Positions 1 through 10,539 of a stretch of 64,000 nt of DNA are shown one piece after another. Position 1 is the first letter of the stretch. Each line of letters starts with the position of its first letter. The stretch spans positions 1 to 64,000 of the forward strand of contig JASANG010003696.1 of the NCBI GenBank assembly GCA_030248215.1, in the 5' to 3' direction. The notes under the pieces are model-generated. The model saw nothing but the letters and a program-made list of their open reading frames with translations. It did not search any database and was not told the DNA's origin. Origin of the DNA: Enoplolaimus lenunculus. Its lineage: Eukaryota; Nematoda; Enoplea; Enoplida; Thoracostomopsidae. The translations under genes and the position numbers were made by a program.

Positions 1-3000
1 GCGAAACCAACCTTTGGGGCTAAACCAACCTTTGGGTTCAACCCAACGTTGGGGTGAAACCAACCATTGGAGTGAAACCAACCGTTGGGTTGAAACCGAC
101 CGTTGGGGTGAAACCAACCGTTGAGGAAAAACAAACCGTTGGGGTGAAACCAATCGTTGGGGTGAAACCAACCGTTGGGGTGAAAACAACCGTTGGGTGA
201 AATCAACCCGTGGGCTGAAACCAACCGTTGGGTTGTAACCAACCGTTTTGGTCGCCAACCGTTGGGGTGAAACGACCGCTGGGGTGAAACCGACCGTTGG
301 GATGAAACCGACCGTTGGGGTGAAACCAATGGTTAGGGTGAAACGAATCGTTGGGGTGAAACCAATCGTTGGGGTGAAACCAACCGTTGGGGTAAAACCA
401 ACCGTTAGAGTGAAACCAACCGTTGAGGTGAATCCAACCGTTGCGGTCAACCGTTGGGTTAAAACCAACCATTTGGCTGAAACCAACCGTTAGGATTAAA
501 CCAATCGTTGGGGTGAAACCAATCGTTGGAGTGAAACCAACCGTTGACGTGAAGCCAACCGTTGAGGTGAAACGAACCGTTGACGTGAAACCAACCGTTG
601 GGGCGAAACCAACCGTTGGGGTGGGACCAACGTTGGGGTGAAACCAACCATTGGAGTGAAACCAACCGTTGGGATGAAACCGACCGTTGGGGTGAAACCA
701 ACCGTTGGGGTGAAACCAACCGTTGAGGAAAAACAAACCGTTGGGGTGAAACCAATCGTTGGGGTGAAACCAACCGTTGGGGTGAAATTAACCGTTGGGT
801 GAAATCAACCGTTGGGCTGAAACCAACCGTTGGGTTGTAACCAACCGTTATGGTCAAACCAACCGTTGGGGTGAAACGACCGCTGAGGTGAAACCGACCG
901 TTGGGATGAAACCGACCGTTGGGGTGAAACCAATGGTTAGGGTGAAACGAATCGTTGGGGTGAAACCAATCGTTGGGGTGAAACCAACCGTTGGGGTAAA
1001 ACCAACCGTTAGAGTGAAACCAACCGTTGAGGTGAATCCAACCGTTGCGGTCAACCGTTGGGTTAAAACCAACCATTTGGCTGAAACCAACCGTTAGGAT
1101 TAAACCAATCGTTGGGGTGAAACCAATCGTTGGAGTGAAACCAACCGTTGACGTGAAGCCAACCGTTGAGGTGAAACGAACCGTTGACGTGAAACCAACC
1201 GATGGGGTGAAACCAACCGTTGGGGTGAAACCAACCGTTGGAGTGAAACCAACCGTTGGGATGAAACCGACCGTTGGGGTGAAACCAACCGTTGGGGTGA
1301 AACCAACCGTTGGGGTGAAACCAACCGTTGAGGAAAAACAAACCGTTGGGGTGAAACCAATCGTTGGGGTGAAACCAACCGTTGGGGTGAAATCAACCGT
1401 TGGGTGAAATCAACCGTTGGGCTGAAACCAACCGTTGGGTTGTAACCAACCGTTATGGTCAAACCAACCGTTGGGGTGAAACGACCGCTGGGGTGAAACC
1501 GACCGTTGGGATGAAACCGACCGTTGGGGTGAAACCAATGGTTAGGGTGAAACGAATCGTTGGGGTGAAACCAATCGTTGGGGTGAAACCAACCGTTGGG
1601 GTAAAACCGACCGTTAGAGTGAAACCAACCGTTGAGGTGAATCCAACCGTTGCGGTCAACCGTTGGGTTAAAACCAACCATTTGGCTGAAACCAACCGTT
1701 AGGATTAAACCAATCGTTGGGGTGAAACCAATCGTTGGAGTGAAACCAACCGTTGACGTGAAGCCAACCGTTGAGGTGAAACGAACCGTTGACGTGAAAC
1801 CAACCGTTGGGGCGAAACCAACTGTTGGAGTGAAACCAACCGTTGGAGTGAAACCGACCGTTGGGATGAAACCAACCGTTGGGGTGAAGCCAACCGTCGA
1901 GGTGAAGCCAACCGTTGAACCGGAAACACCCCCCCCGGTGAAACCAACCGTTGGGGGCAAACCCGCTCGCTGGGGTGAAACCAACCGTTGGGGTAAAACG
2001 AACCGTTGGGGTGAAACCAACCGTTGGGGTGAAACCTACTGTTAGGGTGAAACCAACCGTTGAGGTGAAACCAACCATTGGGGTGAAACCAACCTTTGGG
2101 GTGAAGCCCACCGTTGGGGTAAAACCAACCGTTGGTGTGAAACCAACCGTTGAGGTGAATCCAACCGTAGCCTGAAAAAAAAGACCAACCGTTGGGGTGA
2201 AACCAACCGTAGGACCGTGAAACCAACCGGGGTGAAACCAACCGTTGGGGTAAAGCTAACCGTTGGGGGTGAAACCGACTGTTGGTGTGATACCTACCGT
2301 TGGGGTGAAACCAACCGTTGGGGTGAAACCAACCGTTGGGGTCAAACCAACCGTTGGGGTGAAACCGACTGTTGGGGTGAACCCTTCCGTTGGGGTGAAA
2401 CCATCCGGTGGGGTGAAGCCAACCGTTGGGGTGAAACCAACCGTTCAGCTTGAAACCAACCGTTGGGGCAAAACCAACCGTTGGGGCGAAACCAACCGTT
2501 GGGGTGAAACCAACCGTTGGGGTGAAACCAACCGTTGGGGCAAAACCAACCGTTGGGGCAAAACCAACCGTTGAGGTGAAACCAACCGTTGGGGAGAAAC
2601 CGACTGTTGGGGTGAAACCAACCGTTGGGGTGAAACCAACCGTTGGGGCAAAACCAACCGTTGGGTCAAAACCAACCGTTGGGGTGAAACCAACCGTTGG
2701 GGTGAAACCAATCGTTGGGGTGAAACCAACCGTTGAGGTGAAACCAACCGTTGGGGAGAAACCGACTGTTGGTGTGAAACCAACCGTTGGGGTGAAACCA
2801 ACCGTTGGGGCAAAACCAACCGTTGGGGCAAAACCAACCGTTGAGGTGAAACCAACCGTTGGGGAGAAACCGACTGTTGGGGTGAAACCAACCGTTGGGG
2901 TGAAACCAACCATTGGGGCAAAACCAACCGTTGGGGCAAAACCAACCGTTGGGGCAAAACCAACCGTTGGGGTGAAACCAACCGTTGGGGTGAAACCAAC

Positions 3001-3130
3001 CGTTGGGGTGAAACCAACCGTTGGGGTGAAACCAACCGTTGGGGTGAAACCACCCGTTGGGGTGAAACCAACCGTTGGGGGTAAACCAACCGTTGGGGTG
3101 AAACCAACCGTTGGGGTGAAACCAACCGTA
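1..3130. repeat. 18-bp satellite with higher-order structure
   Basis: The stretch is a tandem array of an 18-bp unit close to ACCAACCGTTGGGGTGAA. Because 18 is a multiple of three, several frames on both strands stay open for hundreds of codons and spell monotonous six-residue repeats (KPTVGV on +, FTPTVG on -); these are not credible proteins. Variant units recur in the same order about every 605 bp: the run starting near 795 recurs near 1400, and those near 441, 1045 and 1650 match. A different, more homogeneous array follows from about 2250 to 3130. The array continues off the left edge. Confidence 0.95.
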
Positions 3131-3660
3131 AGCTCTATAAAGTGGTGAAAGTTATAATCGTAAAATTACATAGCTAACGTGTAAAAACTGTTGAACCAAA
3201 ATGAAAAATTTCGTGCACTTTCTGTAAGGAGTTTTTTGACCGTAACTATTGAAGACCACACTGGTTTGCAAAATCCTTTGGCACAAATATTCCCTACGTA
3301 CCAGGATACCAGTGTACAAAATTTAAACGATACCGGTCTGATATTACTTGAGCACCAACATGCGAACTAAACTGAAAATACGCGCTTGAGATGCGCGAAT
3401 CATATATATGAACACTATCGTGTTCATATGATTAACGCAATTCTATACATATATACAGAATGAAAACATTACAGCGCCAATATGGTCTTTGTGACGGTTT
3501 CAATAGGCTTCGTCTACTTTTAGAAACAAATATGTGGAACATATTCCAAACTTACCGTATTACGAAAGTTGGACATGCGTGCAACTACGTTTACTAGTAG
3601 ACAGGAACTTCTAAATGTTCAATATATACTAAGAAATCACATAGAACATTCCGCAGGATT
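3131..3660. other. unique AT-rich spacer, no gene seen
   Basis: Past the satellite edge the sequence is AT-rich and non-repetitive. It contains a small palindrome around 3405-3430 (ATGAACACTATCGTGTTCAT). I see no convincing exon. Confidence 0.5.
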
Positions 3661-3668
3661 CCTGAAGG

Positions 3669-3815
3669 TTAAAGTAAGAAATCATCCTCTTTACAGGTTT
3701 TAACATAGCCTTCTGGATCATTGAAGTCAAACAAATTGTCTCCTGGCTCGCATTTTAGGAAGATATGGGGCTTGTACCCCTCAACGACTTTCGAACCAAC
3801 TGGGAGCTGCGACGT
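3669..3815 (-). CDS. possible terminal exon, cysteine-containing secreted-like protein
   Basis: On the minus strand a frame opens straight after a splice-acceptor-like TAG (exon start 3815, or 3806 after CAG). It reads VGSKVVEGYKPHIFLKCEPG followed by an acidic stretch and a second cysteine, ending KTCKEDDFLL and a stop at 3669. A donor-like GTAAAG at 3694 means it could instead be internal. The GS-V...C-PG-L...C spacing is loosely like a sushi/CCP half-domain, but I would not assign it. Two further minus exon candidates lie at 4351-4461 and 4777-4912. 4351-4461 joins this one in phase 0. Confidence 0.35.
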   Translation of the reverse strand, partial: TSQLPVGSKVVEGYKPHIFLKCEPGDNLFDFNDPEGYVKTCKEDDFLL

Positions 3816-4018
3816 CTACCGTTTTACATGGTTCCCAGCAAAACCCGTCCGCAAAGTAATTTCGTTAATTTTCTTGTTTTCGGCGCAATTCATTTCAAGC
3901 ATCGCGTGTTTTATTACGCTTTTAATTTGCTTATCGTTTGCTTTGGTCAGGAGTTTTCTGCAATATTGCAACCCGTTTTAATGTTCGCTCTTAAGATTCA
4001 TGGATCATAAAATATGCC

Positions 4019-4294
4019 TATTTGGCGTGGGGTGGGATACTCTGACCGCGGTCTCGCATCAACTTTTTCATCCAGTTGAGCCAAAAATCAATACTGCATA
4101 ATTTTGACATATGGGCGTTGTTTTAAGCAATTATTTTTATTGAGTTATTGGTCTAAAACCATTTACTACAACGGATATTACATGAGTAAGCATAGCCCCA
4201 AATTTTTTAAAAGAAAACCAACATAGCACCAACGTTCACGTCATCCAGCATCAGATATGCCGACAGAGGTATTAAACATTTGGTTCTAAAATGG
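4019..4294. other. AT-rich spacer, nothing recognised
   Basis: No exon, RNA gene or repeat family could be supported here. Confidence 0.4.
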
Positions 4295-4350
4295 TCAATC
4301 CTTCACGCCCGTAGCCAACGCAAACTTTAACAGGGGACCCAAAAACATAC

Positions 4351-4461
4351 AATCGCGGAATTTCGTATGATCCCGAAGTATATACAGACAGAAACTGATC
4401 CGAATGGTGTGGCCGTTTTGTTGCAGAAGTTTAAGTATTTCTGCCATTGCTTGCCTGTTGG
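4351..4461 (-). CDS. possible exon, unassigned
   Basis: Minus strand, acceptor ATTGCCAG then 37 codons starting PTGKQWQKYLNFCNKTATPF, then donor GTATGT. Both ends are phase 0, which fits the start of the candidate exon at 3815. An N-glycosylation-type NKT and a lone Cys suit an extracellular protein. A second frame through the same DNA is also open, so the call is tentative. Confidence 0.25.
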
Positions 4462-4479
4462 CTGGCAATATTTGACTTT

Positions 4480-4718
4480 GGCCCATGTAAAGATCAGGGG
4501 CGGAACGTTTTTCTGTGGGACTGCAATAGAGTAAGTTTAAGCTTCAGACTAATTCTTTCGCTTGGCTTAGGCTTAGGCTTAGGCCTAGGCTTAGGAATAT
4601 GCTCATTCTTACGCTTTAGGCTTAGGCTTAGGAATATGCTCATTCTTACGCTTAGGCTTAAGCCTAAGTTTAGCAATATGCTAATAATACTGTTCCGTCC
4701 CTGTTGTTTACATTGGCC
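4480..4718 (+). mobile_element. TTAGGC-core inverted-repeat element (copy 1)
   Basis: Near-complete copy. The left end is GGCCCATGTAAAGATCAGGG, followed by a conserved flank with AACGTTTTTCTGTGGGACTG and AGCTT-type palindromes. Then come blocks of TTAGGC separated by AATATGCTCATTCTTACGC, and a right end CTGTT..TTACATTGGCC that is the inverted complement of the left. It has no coding capacity. It lies between two minus-strand exon candidates, so it would be intronic. Confidence 0.9.
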
Positions 4719-4776
4719 GACCATTTTGACAAAACTGCTTCCGCTGAGATAGTTACAAACCCAAATTGCGAACTAC

Positions 4777-4912
4777 TTATCAGGCAGCGTTGCCATGCGG
4801 GACTTTGTTATTTCAACAGGATAAGTATGCGTATAATTTAAAGTTTTGTCGAGCGCAGCGTCGCAAGCGAGATAGTTTCTATTGTCTAGAGCACACCAGG
4901 TTACCTTAAACA
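4777..4912 (-). CDS. possible exon, secreted-like
   Basis: Minus strand. A good acceptor (CACTTTTACAG) opens a frame reading FKVTWCALDNRNYLACDAAL and on to MATLPD, then a donor GTAGTT. WC...C spacing recalls the start of a transferrin lobe, but there is nothing else to support that. The end is phase 2, which does not join the phase-0 exon candidate at 4461, so either an exon is missing or the model is wrong. Confidence 0.35.
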
Positions 4913-5006
4913 CTGTAAAAGTGTGTTTTAATCGTCTATTAGAAATTTCAAGTGGGTACACATCCCTGTCCAATTCTGTCAACGTTTACCATCTTGCTAG
5001 CAGTCG

Positions 5007-5170
5007 TGTAGCCAGTTCACCTTGCTAACGGGGCCAAACGTTTTTAGAAGGGGCATTCAAAGGGTTTTCAATGACTTACAAGCAAGATTGAAAATCTTTT
5101 AGGGGGCCCAAAAGTTCTCCAGGGAGGGCTTTGCCCCTCCCCCCCTGGCTGCGACACCCTTGGCTACGGG
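5007..5170 (+). mobile_element. GTAGCC-family short element
   Basis: About 160 bp bounded by GTAGCCAGTTCACCTTG and its inverted partner TTGGCTACGG. Internal landmarks are a GGGGCATTCAA block, GACTTACAAGCAAG and GTTGAAAAT-like motifs. Similar copies are near 21220, 27701, 45735 and 51148. Non-coding. Confidence 0.7.
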
Positions 5171-5439
5171 TACGCCCGCTAGCTGCATCTGCCGAGGCAG
5201 GCTAGGCGTAATTTGAGACGATTGTATCTCGGGGAGGTTTTTTGATGAAAACCGCTTTCAAGTACAAATATTAAGCTGCCATGTTTCCCTGTCAAGCTAG
5301 TTAGATATGAACCCATTTTAAATTAACAGTATGTGAATTTAAAGCTTTCTCATATAAAAAACAAAAGGTTTTTTATCTCCTTTGGCGTTGCGGGCGAAGA
5401 AAAAGGAGGGGCGGGGCAGAGTTCTAAGCATACCCCTGA

Positions 5440-5562
5440 GCCCAGCTAAACCTAAGCTTAAGCCTAAGAATAAACGAAGCAAAAAAATTAGTCTAAATCT
5501 TAAACTTACTCTACTGCAGTCCCACAGAAAAACGTTCCGCCCCTGATCTCTACATAGGACTT
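5440..5562 (-). mobile_element. TTAGGC-core element, truncated
   Basis: Reverse orientation. The copy has CCTAAGCTTAAGCCTAAG, then TTAGTCTAAATC, then GTCCCACAGAAAAACGTTCC and the terminal CTGATCTCTACAT. The other terminal repeat is missing. Confidence 0.75.
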
Positions 5563-5584
5563 TAATTAGAACGTGGTATATATT

Positions 5585-5700
5585 GTAAATTGCAGTGAGT
5601 TGATTTTAACTCTGAATGAGTTGAATCCGCTCAGAAGCCTGAGTTTTGTGAGTTAAAAACTTTCACAACTCAGAATTTTGAATTTGTTAATACTAATAGA
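5585..5700. mobile_element. fragment of the CACTGTAAATT palindromic family
   Basis: GTAAATTGCAGTGAGTTGAT followed by repeated AACTC/GAGTT stretches, matching the complete copy at 35173-35430. Confidence 0.55.
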
Positions 5701-6180
5701 CTTTAGGTATCGCTAAGCCGCTTCCTAACCGAAGCCTAAACCTAAACTCGAGACCAAAGTCTACAATTGATCTCAATGTGACGGAAAAACGTACATAAAC
5801 AGTTGAAGGTCGTTAAAAGAGACAACTAAATATTGAACGCATTTTGTCTATTAATAACTAAAAATGCTATTTAGAATAAATGGCTAAGGTCTGAGAATAT
5901 GCTTTATTTTGGTATTCATATTAAATATCTGCTTCTAAAAGTACTTTAGTAATGTGCACCTCAATGATGTTCTAATAACATTGCACTGTATTCAATCGAA
6001 CACATTTGAGCATCGTGAAGTAGACTCAAGTACAGTTTTACTAGGAGTTGGTTCTAGGGCTCAAAAGCCATCATTTTTAGGATATCAGCGGTTTTTAGAT
6101 AAGTTTTTCAGTTTTGTAATACAAGAAACGTTTTCTTCGAAATTTTTATTTGAATTGTACGTCTATTTTCAAAATACTTT

Positions 6181-6850
6181 TGTTGACGTGCGCTGCCGTC
6201 CGTCACCCGTACGGCGCCGTCCGTCACCCGTACGGCGCCGTCAGTCACCGTGCGGCGCCATCCGTCACCGTGCGGCCCATCCGTCACCGTGCGGCGCCAT
6301 CCGTCACCGTGCGGCGCCATCCGTCACCGTGCGGCGCCATCCGTCACCGTGCGGCGCCATCCGTCACCGTGCGGCGCCATCCGTCACCGTGCGGCGCCAT
6401 CCGTCACCGTGCGGCGCCATCCGTCACCGTGCGGCGCCATCCGTCACCGTGCGGCGCCATCCGTCACCGTGCGGCGCCATCCGTCACCGTGCGGCGCCAA
6501 CCGTCACCGCCCGGCGCCATCCGTCACCGTGCGGCGCCATCCGTCACCGTGAGGCGCCATCCGTCACCGTGCGGCGCCATCCGTCACCGTGCGGCGCCAT
6601 CCGTCACCGTGCGGCGCCATCCGTCACCGTGCGGCGCCATCCGTCACCGTGCGGCGCCATCCGTCACCGTGCGGCGCCATCCGTCACCGTGCGGCGCCAT
6701 CCGTCACCGTGCGGCGCCATCCGTCACCGTGCGGCGCCATCCGTCACCGTGCGGCGCCATCCGTCACCGTGCGGCGCCATCCGTCACCGTGCGCCGCCAT
6801 CCGTCACCGTGCGGCGCCATCCGTCACCGTGCTGTGTCGTCCGTCAGCTT
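6181..6850. repeat. 20-bp GC-rich minisatellite
   Basis: About 30 almost identical tandem copies of CCGTCACCGTGCGGCGCCAT, strikingly GC-rich in an AT-rich region. A 20-bp unit read in any frame cycles through three phases, so open frames of 270-300 codons here are repeat artefacts. The flank at 6850-6962 ends in GCGCTATACTTGAC (minus), the terminus of a dispersed element also seen at 32922, so the array looks like an internal expansion of such an element. Confidence 0.95.
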
Positions 6851-6962
6851 GCGGTATCGCACGCAAATAACTGACGTACGATTACGTATGGCTGCGGACG
6901 ACGCCGTACGGATGACGCACGGCGACGAACGGCGACGGACGTCAAGTATAGCGCAGCCCTAA
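6850..6962 (-). mobile_element. terminus of the GC-rich CGTCCGTC element
   Basis: Read on the minus strand this starts TTAGGGCTGCGCTATACTTG and continues with CGTCCGTCGCCGTTCGTCGC. The same end occurs at 32922 on the plus strand. It flanks the 20-bp array directly. Confidence 0.65.
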
Positions 6963-6999
6963 CTAGACACACACACGCCCACACATACATATATATCAT

Positions 7000-7131
7000 A
7001 TATGTGATATATAAATCTGGACAATGGAAGCTGTCAAACATTTCACTACAAATATTGCCTGAACCTCTCAGCAAAGGTTTTATTGGAGCCAAAGCTGAAA
7101 TTTCTGTCGGAGCCGGATCGTCTGTTGTGTC
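7000..7131 (-). CDS. possible exon, unassigned
   Basis: Minus strand, after acceptor GCAGCTGGTCAG: a frame reading DTTDDPAPTEISALAPIKPL and then GNICSEMFDSFHCPDL, without a clear donor. The acidic, proline-rich, two-cysteine sequence looks coding rather than random. The low-coordinate end is approximate. It could belong with the minus exon candidates at 3.7-4.9 kb or at 7.9-8.0 kb. Confidence 0.3.
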
Positions 7132-7555
7132 CTGACCAGCTGCGAATCCACGGAAAATGATGAAGGCACTTCTTATTGGAAAATTTTTAATAATAAAATG
7201 GTGTGGTCTGTACCTTTGACATTTTTTTACTTTTGTGCCGCAAAAACAACGTCTGATTTCTCGCTCGCTTCGCTCAAGGGGGGCACCCGGGTCAAAATAT
7301 TTTTAAAAATCATAAGATGCCACCGTTACAACTTTTTATTTTGTGCTACGAAATAGCGTCTTTTTTCTCGCGCGCCCCGTCAGAAATTTCTTGATCCGCC
7401 ACTGGCCATGACACTGCTACTGTTCCAGTTGCAGACATCCACTAGAGTAAACGAATGGCTTAACCCAATTCTTTAAATATTACATATCATTTTTAGTTAT
7501 TTATATATATCGCGTATACTTGAAACATTGTTTGTTTCCTGTGATCAATATAGAT

Positions 7556-7890
7556 CAGGGCCGGAACAGTAGTATAAGCATATTCCGGCCCTTGTAAAGA
7601 TCAGGTGCGGAACGTTATTCTGTGGGACTAGAAAAGAGTAAAGCTTAAACTTTAGAATAATTTTATTGCTTTGTTTAGGCTTAGTCTGACGCTTAGACTT
7701 AGAAATAAACTCATTATTACACTTAGGCTTAGACTTGGGCTTAGGAATATGTTTATAACACTGTTCAGCCTCTGTTCTTACTTTTGTCCATATTCCAAAG
7801 TCTAAGCTTAATCCTAAATGTAAGGGCCTTACACTTGAGCCTAAGCTTAAGGCTAACCAAAAAATTGGCCCAAAGCTTAAGCTTACTCCA
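7556..7890 (+). mobile_element. TTAGGC-core elements, two overlapping or nested copies
   Basis: A fragment with GGCCGGAACAGTAGTATAAG is followed by a full left end (CTTGTAAAGATCAGGTGCGG), TTAGGC-type blocks, and then an inverted partial copy ending near 7890. Two terminal ends face each other, as expected from insertion of one copy into or beside another. Confidence 0.7.
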
Positions 7891-7899
7891 TAAAACAGT

Positions 7900-8025
7900 T
7901 TCACGAAAGTCAGCCTGCTTCTGAACAATACATGGGGCTTCCGGTTTATAACTGCCTACCCCAGAATCATTAGCGAGTATTGCCTGTGCAGAAGAAATCT
8001 TTTTGTTGCTGATTTCAGGATCCAA
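7900..8025 (-). CDS. possible exon, unassigned
   Basis: A minus-strand frame reads LDPEISNKKISSAQAILAND and on through CIVQKQADFRETV until it meets the TTAGGC element. A donor-like GTAGGC follows DSG. No family recognised. Confidence 0.25.
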
Positions 8026-8431
8026 AAGGTATTTATTCTAGCATACGTGTGTTGTTTTTAATTTCAGCGGCCACTTAATACTCTCTGTGGTTACGATAGA
8101 TCGTTCCCTAAGCTTTTTTGATTATTCTAGAAATTACTGAACAATGGATATATTCCCACTATCGCTCTCCTTGCAGAGCTCCTGTTCTTAGCCAATCAAT
8201 ATATAAATTTGTCTCATTATTGCTAAATTTGCGGACAAATGATAAAATTTAAAAATTTTTTCACTGGAATCGATAATTTCAAATTAATTTAATGTACGTC
8301 CAAACATATATCAGCCGGTGAGTGAACACCATGATTGCTTTATCATAATTTGCATTATTGATTTGGGCTTAAAATATATGATCAGCAAATACGAAATGGT
8401 GCAAAATTAAACGTTTGAATTTCAGCACTTT

Positions 8432-8634
8432 GGCCCATGTAAAGAACAGGGGCGGAACGGTTTTTGTGGGATTAGAAAAGAGTAAGCTTAAGCTTTTGGC
8501 TATTTTTTGCTTGGCAAGGCTTAGGCCTAGGCTTAGGAATATGCTCATTCTTTCGATTAGGATTAGGCTTAGGCTTAGGCTTAGGCTAAGGACTATGCTC
8601 GTTATTCTGTTCCGTCCCTGTTCTTTACATTAGC
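8432..8634 (+). mobile_element. TTAGGC-core element, complete
   Basis: Left end GGCCCATGTAAAGAACAGGG and right end CTTTACATTAGCCC, with two TTAGGC blocks. The 7-mer GCACTTT directly precedes the left end and directly follows the right end, a likely target-site duplication. Confidence 0.9.
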
Positions 8635-9005
8635 CCGCACTTTAAAAAGTGTAGAATCTAAAACCGCTCTTTTGGCTGCGATGTGTCTGTTCATTATGAC
8701 CAACTGGCAGTAGCGAATAATTCGTACGAAACTCCTTAATCTAATTTCTATTTCTTTAAATTTGCAGCAACAAAATGCGTACAATAAACAGATGTTTGAC
8801 GGCCATTACAGTTTGAAAATTTTCAGAATTTAATTTTCAATTTAAATTAATATATAGTTTACTATTAGAATAATATTTGATTTAGAAATTTGTTAGTTTT
8901 GGTATTTCGATCAGATGCTACAAGGCAGCCACTGTAAAGCTTAAGAAATACGTGTTTTCAGAACACTCAAATTCTGCTGTCGCAATACCCTGAAACGTAC
9001 AGAGC

Positions 9006-9136
9006 AGGGTGTTACCGGATATACGTTTCCGTTTCGGTGTCTGTTTTCGTTTTCGTTTCCGTTGTAGAAATATTAAAGGAAATTCTGTCATTTTTACGTT
9101 CAAAATTAGTCCTAAATTACGTTTGTACACCCCTAG
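9006..9136. mobile_element. short CAGGGTG...CACCCCTAG element, Pu/Py biased
   Basis: Starts CAGGGTGTTACCGGATATAC, carries a run of TTTCGTTTCC-like repeats, ends GTTTGTACACCCCTAG. Related sequence occurs at 49523-49690 and 57300-57580. Confidence 0.5.
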
Positions 9137-9534
9137 CAAAGTGATCTAATTACGGATCTGAGTGTTGCGAGTAAGATAATTTGTTTGACCTTTAAGATTC
9201 ATCAAATCATTCTAAAGCCTACAAAAGTGTTTTTATTGTCTTTCTAAAAATTCGCGAGATATATAACATCTCTTCTACTCTCTCATAGGTTTGGTGCATG
9301 TGGAAATGTGACTTTTTCATTCGTAAGAAATACATACATACATATATTATATATATATTGTAATTTTTCGAAAAAATTGTATTACAAGTATGTAATTACC
9401 ATAGCTAGTCGATATTATTGTGTAATGCTAATCACACCGTGCAATAGATTAAGTGTCCCTGCGATGTTTGTTCTACTGAAATTGCGAACTAAGACACTAA
9501 TATTTTGTAATAACCTCCCATGCATTATAGCTTA

Positions 9535-9645
9535 GAACTGGCTGCTTGTTGGTGGATTGCAATGGAGCAAGTGTACGCTTTAGAGTTATAGTTTGTTTAG
9601 GCTTAGGTGTACGCTTAGGAGTAGTCTTAGCATAAAACCTCACCG
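9535..9645 (+). mobile_element. TTAGGC-core element, degraded fragment
   Basis: Retains GGATTGCAATGGAGCAAGTG, GTTTAGGCTTAGG and TACGCTTAGG but no terminal repeats. Confidence 0.55.
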
Positions 9646-9666
9646 TATCCCATGTAAAAGAAAGAA

Positions 9667-10531
9667 ACTAGGTAAAAGTTCCCCTAGAAGGAACAGATGG
9701 TGATATGTTTCGCTAGAAGCATGTAAAAGAGTTTAAACAAGGGTTAGTTAGACCATAGATCAGTAGGTAATGCTTTTAATATTAGCTCCGTATCTTCTAT
9801 GAAATCAGGTATCATCTATATCTTTGATGGCTGTCTTTCAGTGTTAACACGCTTGCGGTCAGTGAAACAAGAAACATATGGGCCCAACGAACTTTCATCT
9901 GTTAAGCTATAAATTGGCACTATGGGTTTTCATCTCAATTGAGCGCCAGCAGAACATGTTCTTTGAAATATTTCGCAACGTATGAATTGTATTTTCTAGA
10001 TAAATAGCTTAAATATGTCACGGCACAGAACACAATTTGGAAAAGTTTCTCGACTTCAAATCATCAAATTGTCATGGTAAAGATAGCTAAAATAGTCGAG
10101 CACGTATGCGTGACACTTTTTATTCGATAATCAACAGATGCAATTTGTAATCTTGCAATATTGAAATATTTACTAATCAAGTTTTAGAAACATAATATTT
10201 TAAAACTCAAAAAATATCCTCTTCCAATGAAGAATGCTAGATTAGATCACTTATAAACTGAACAATGTAAAACCCAACAAACGCTAAAATTAAGCTGATA
10301 GGTGATGTCCGCTGGGCCCATATGTTTCTTGTTTCACTGACCGCAAGCGTGTTAACACTGAAAGACAGCCGTGAAAGATATAGATGACAACTAATTTCAT
10401 AGAAGTTATGGAGCTAATATTATAAGCATTCCTTACTGATCTATGGTCTAACTAACCCTTGTTTAAACTCTTCTACATGCTTCTAGCGAAACATATCACA
10501 ATCTGTCCCTTCTGGGGCACTTTTACCTAGT
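9667..10531. mobile_element. foldback element with ~220-bp inverted arms
   Basis: The arm at 9667-9886 begins ACTAGGTAAAAGT and ends CATATGGGCCCA. It recurs as an inverted, slightly diverged copy at 10313-10531. Shared landmarks are GTTTCACTGACCGCAAGCGT, AGACAGCC and CTAACTAACCCTTGTTTAAA. The 425-bp AT-rich middle has no open frame of note. Long arms plus non-coding middle suggest a non-autonomous DNA transposon. Confidence 0.85.
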
Positions 10532-10539
10532 ATATATAT

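Noticed and set aside
203-3148. Many 80-400 codon open frames on both strands
   Set aside because: They are artefacts of the 18-bp satellite period, which keeps frames open. All translate as six-residue monotony.
4447-4752. Leu/Gly-rich frame LGLGLGLGLG
   Set aside because: Translation of the TTAGGC array; the same happens in every copy (KPKPKPK on the other strand).
5954-6962. Long plus-strand frames of up to 306 codons
   Set aside because: Most of the length is the 20-bp minisatellite read through its three phases. The first ~75 codons (NVHLNDVLITLHCIQSN...) look more protein-like after the acceptor-like TTTAG at 5951 and might be a real exon, but nothing connects to it.
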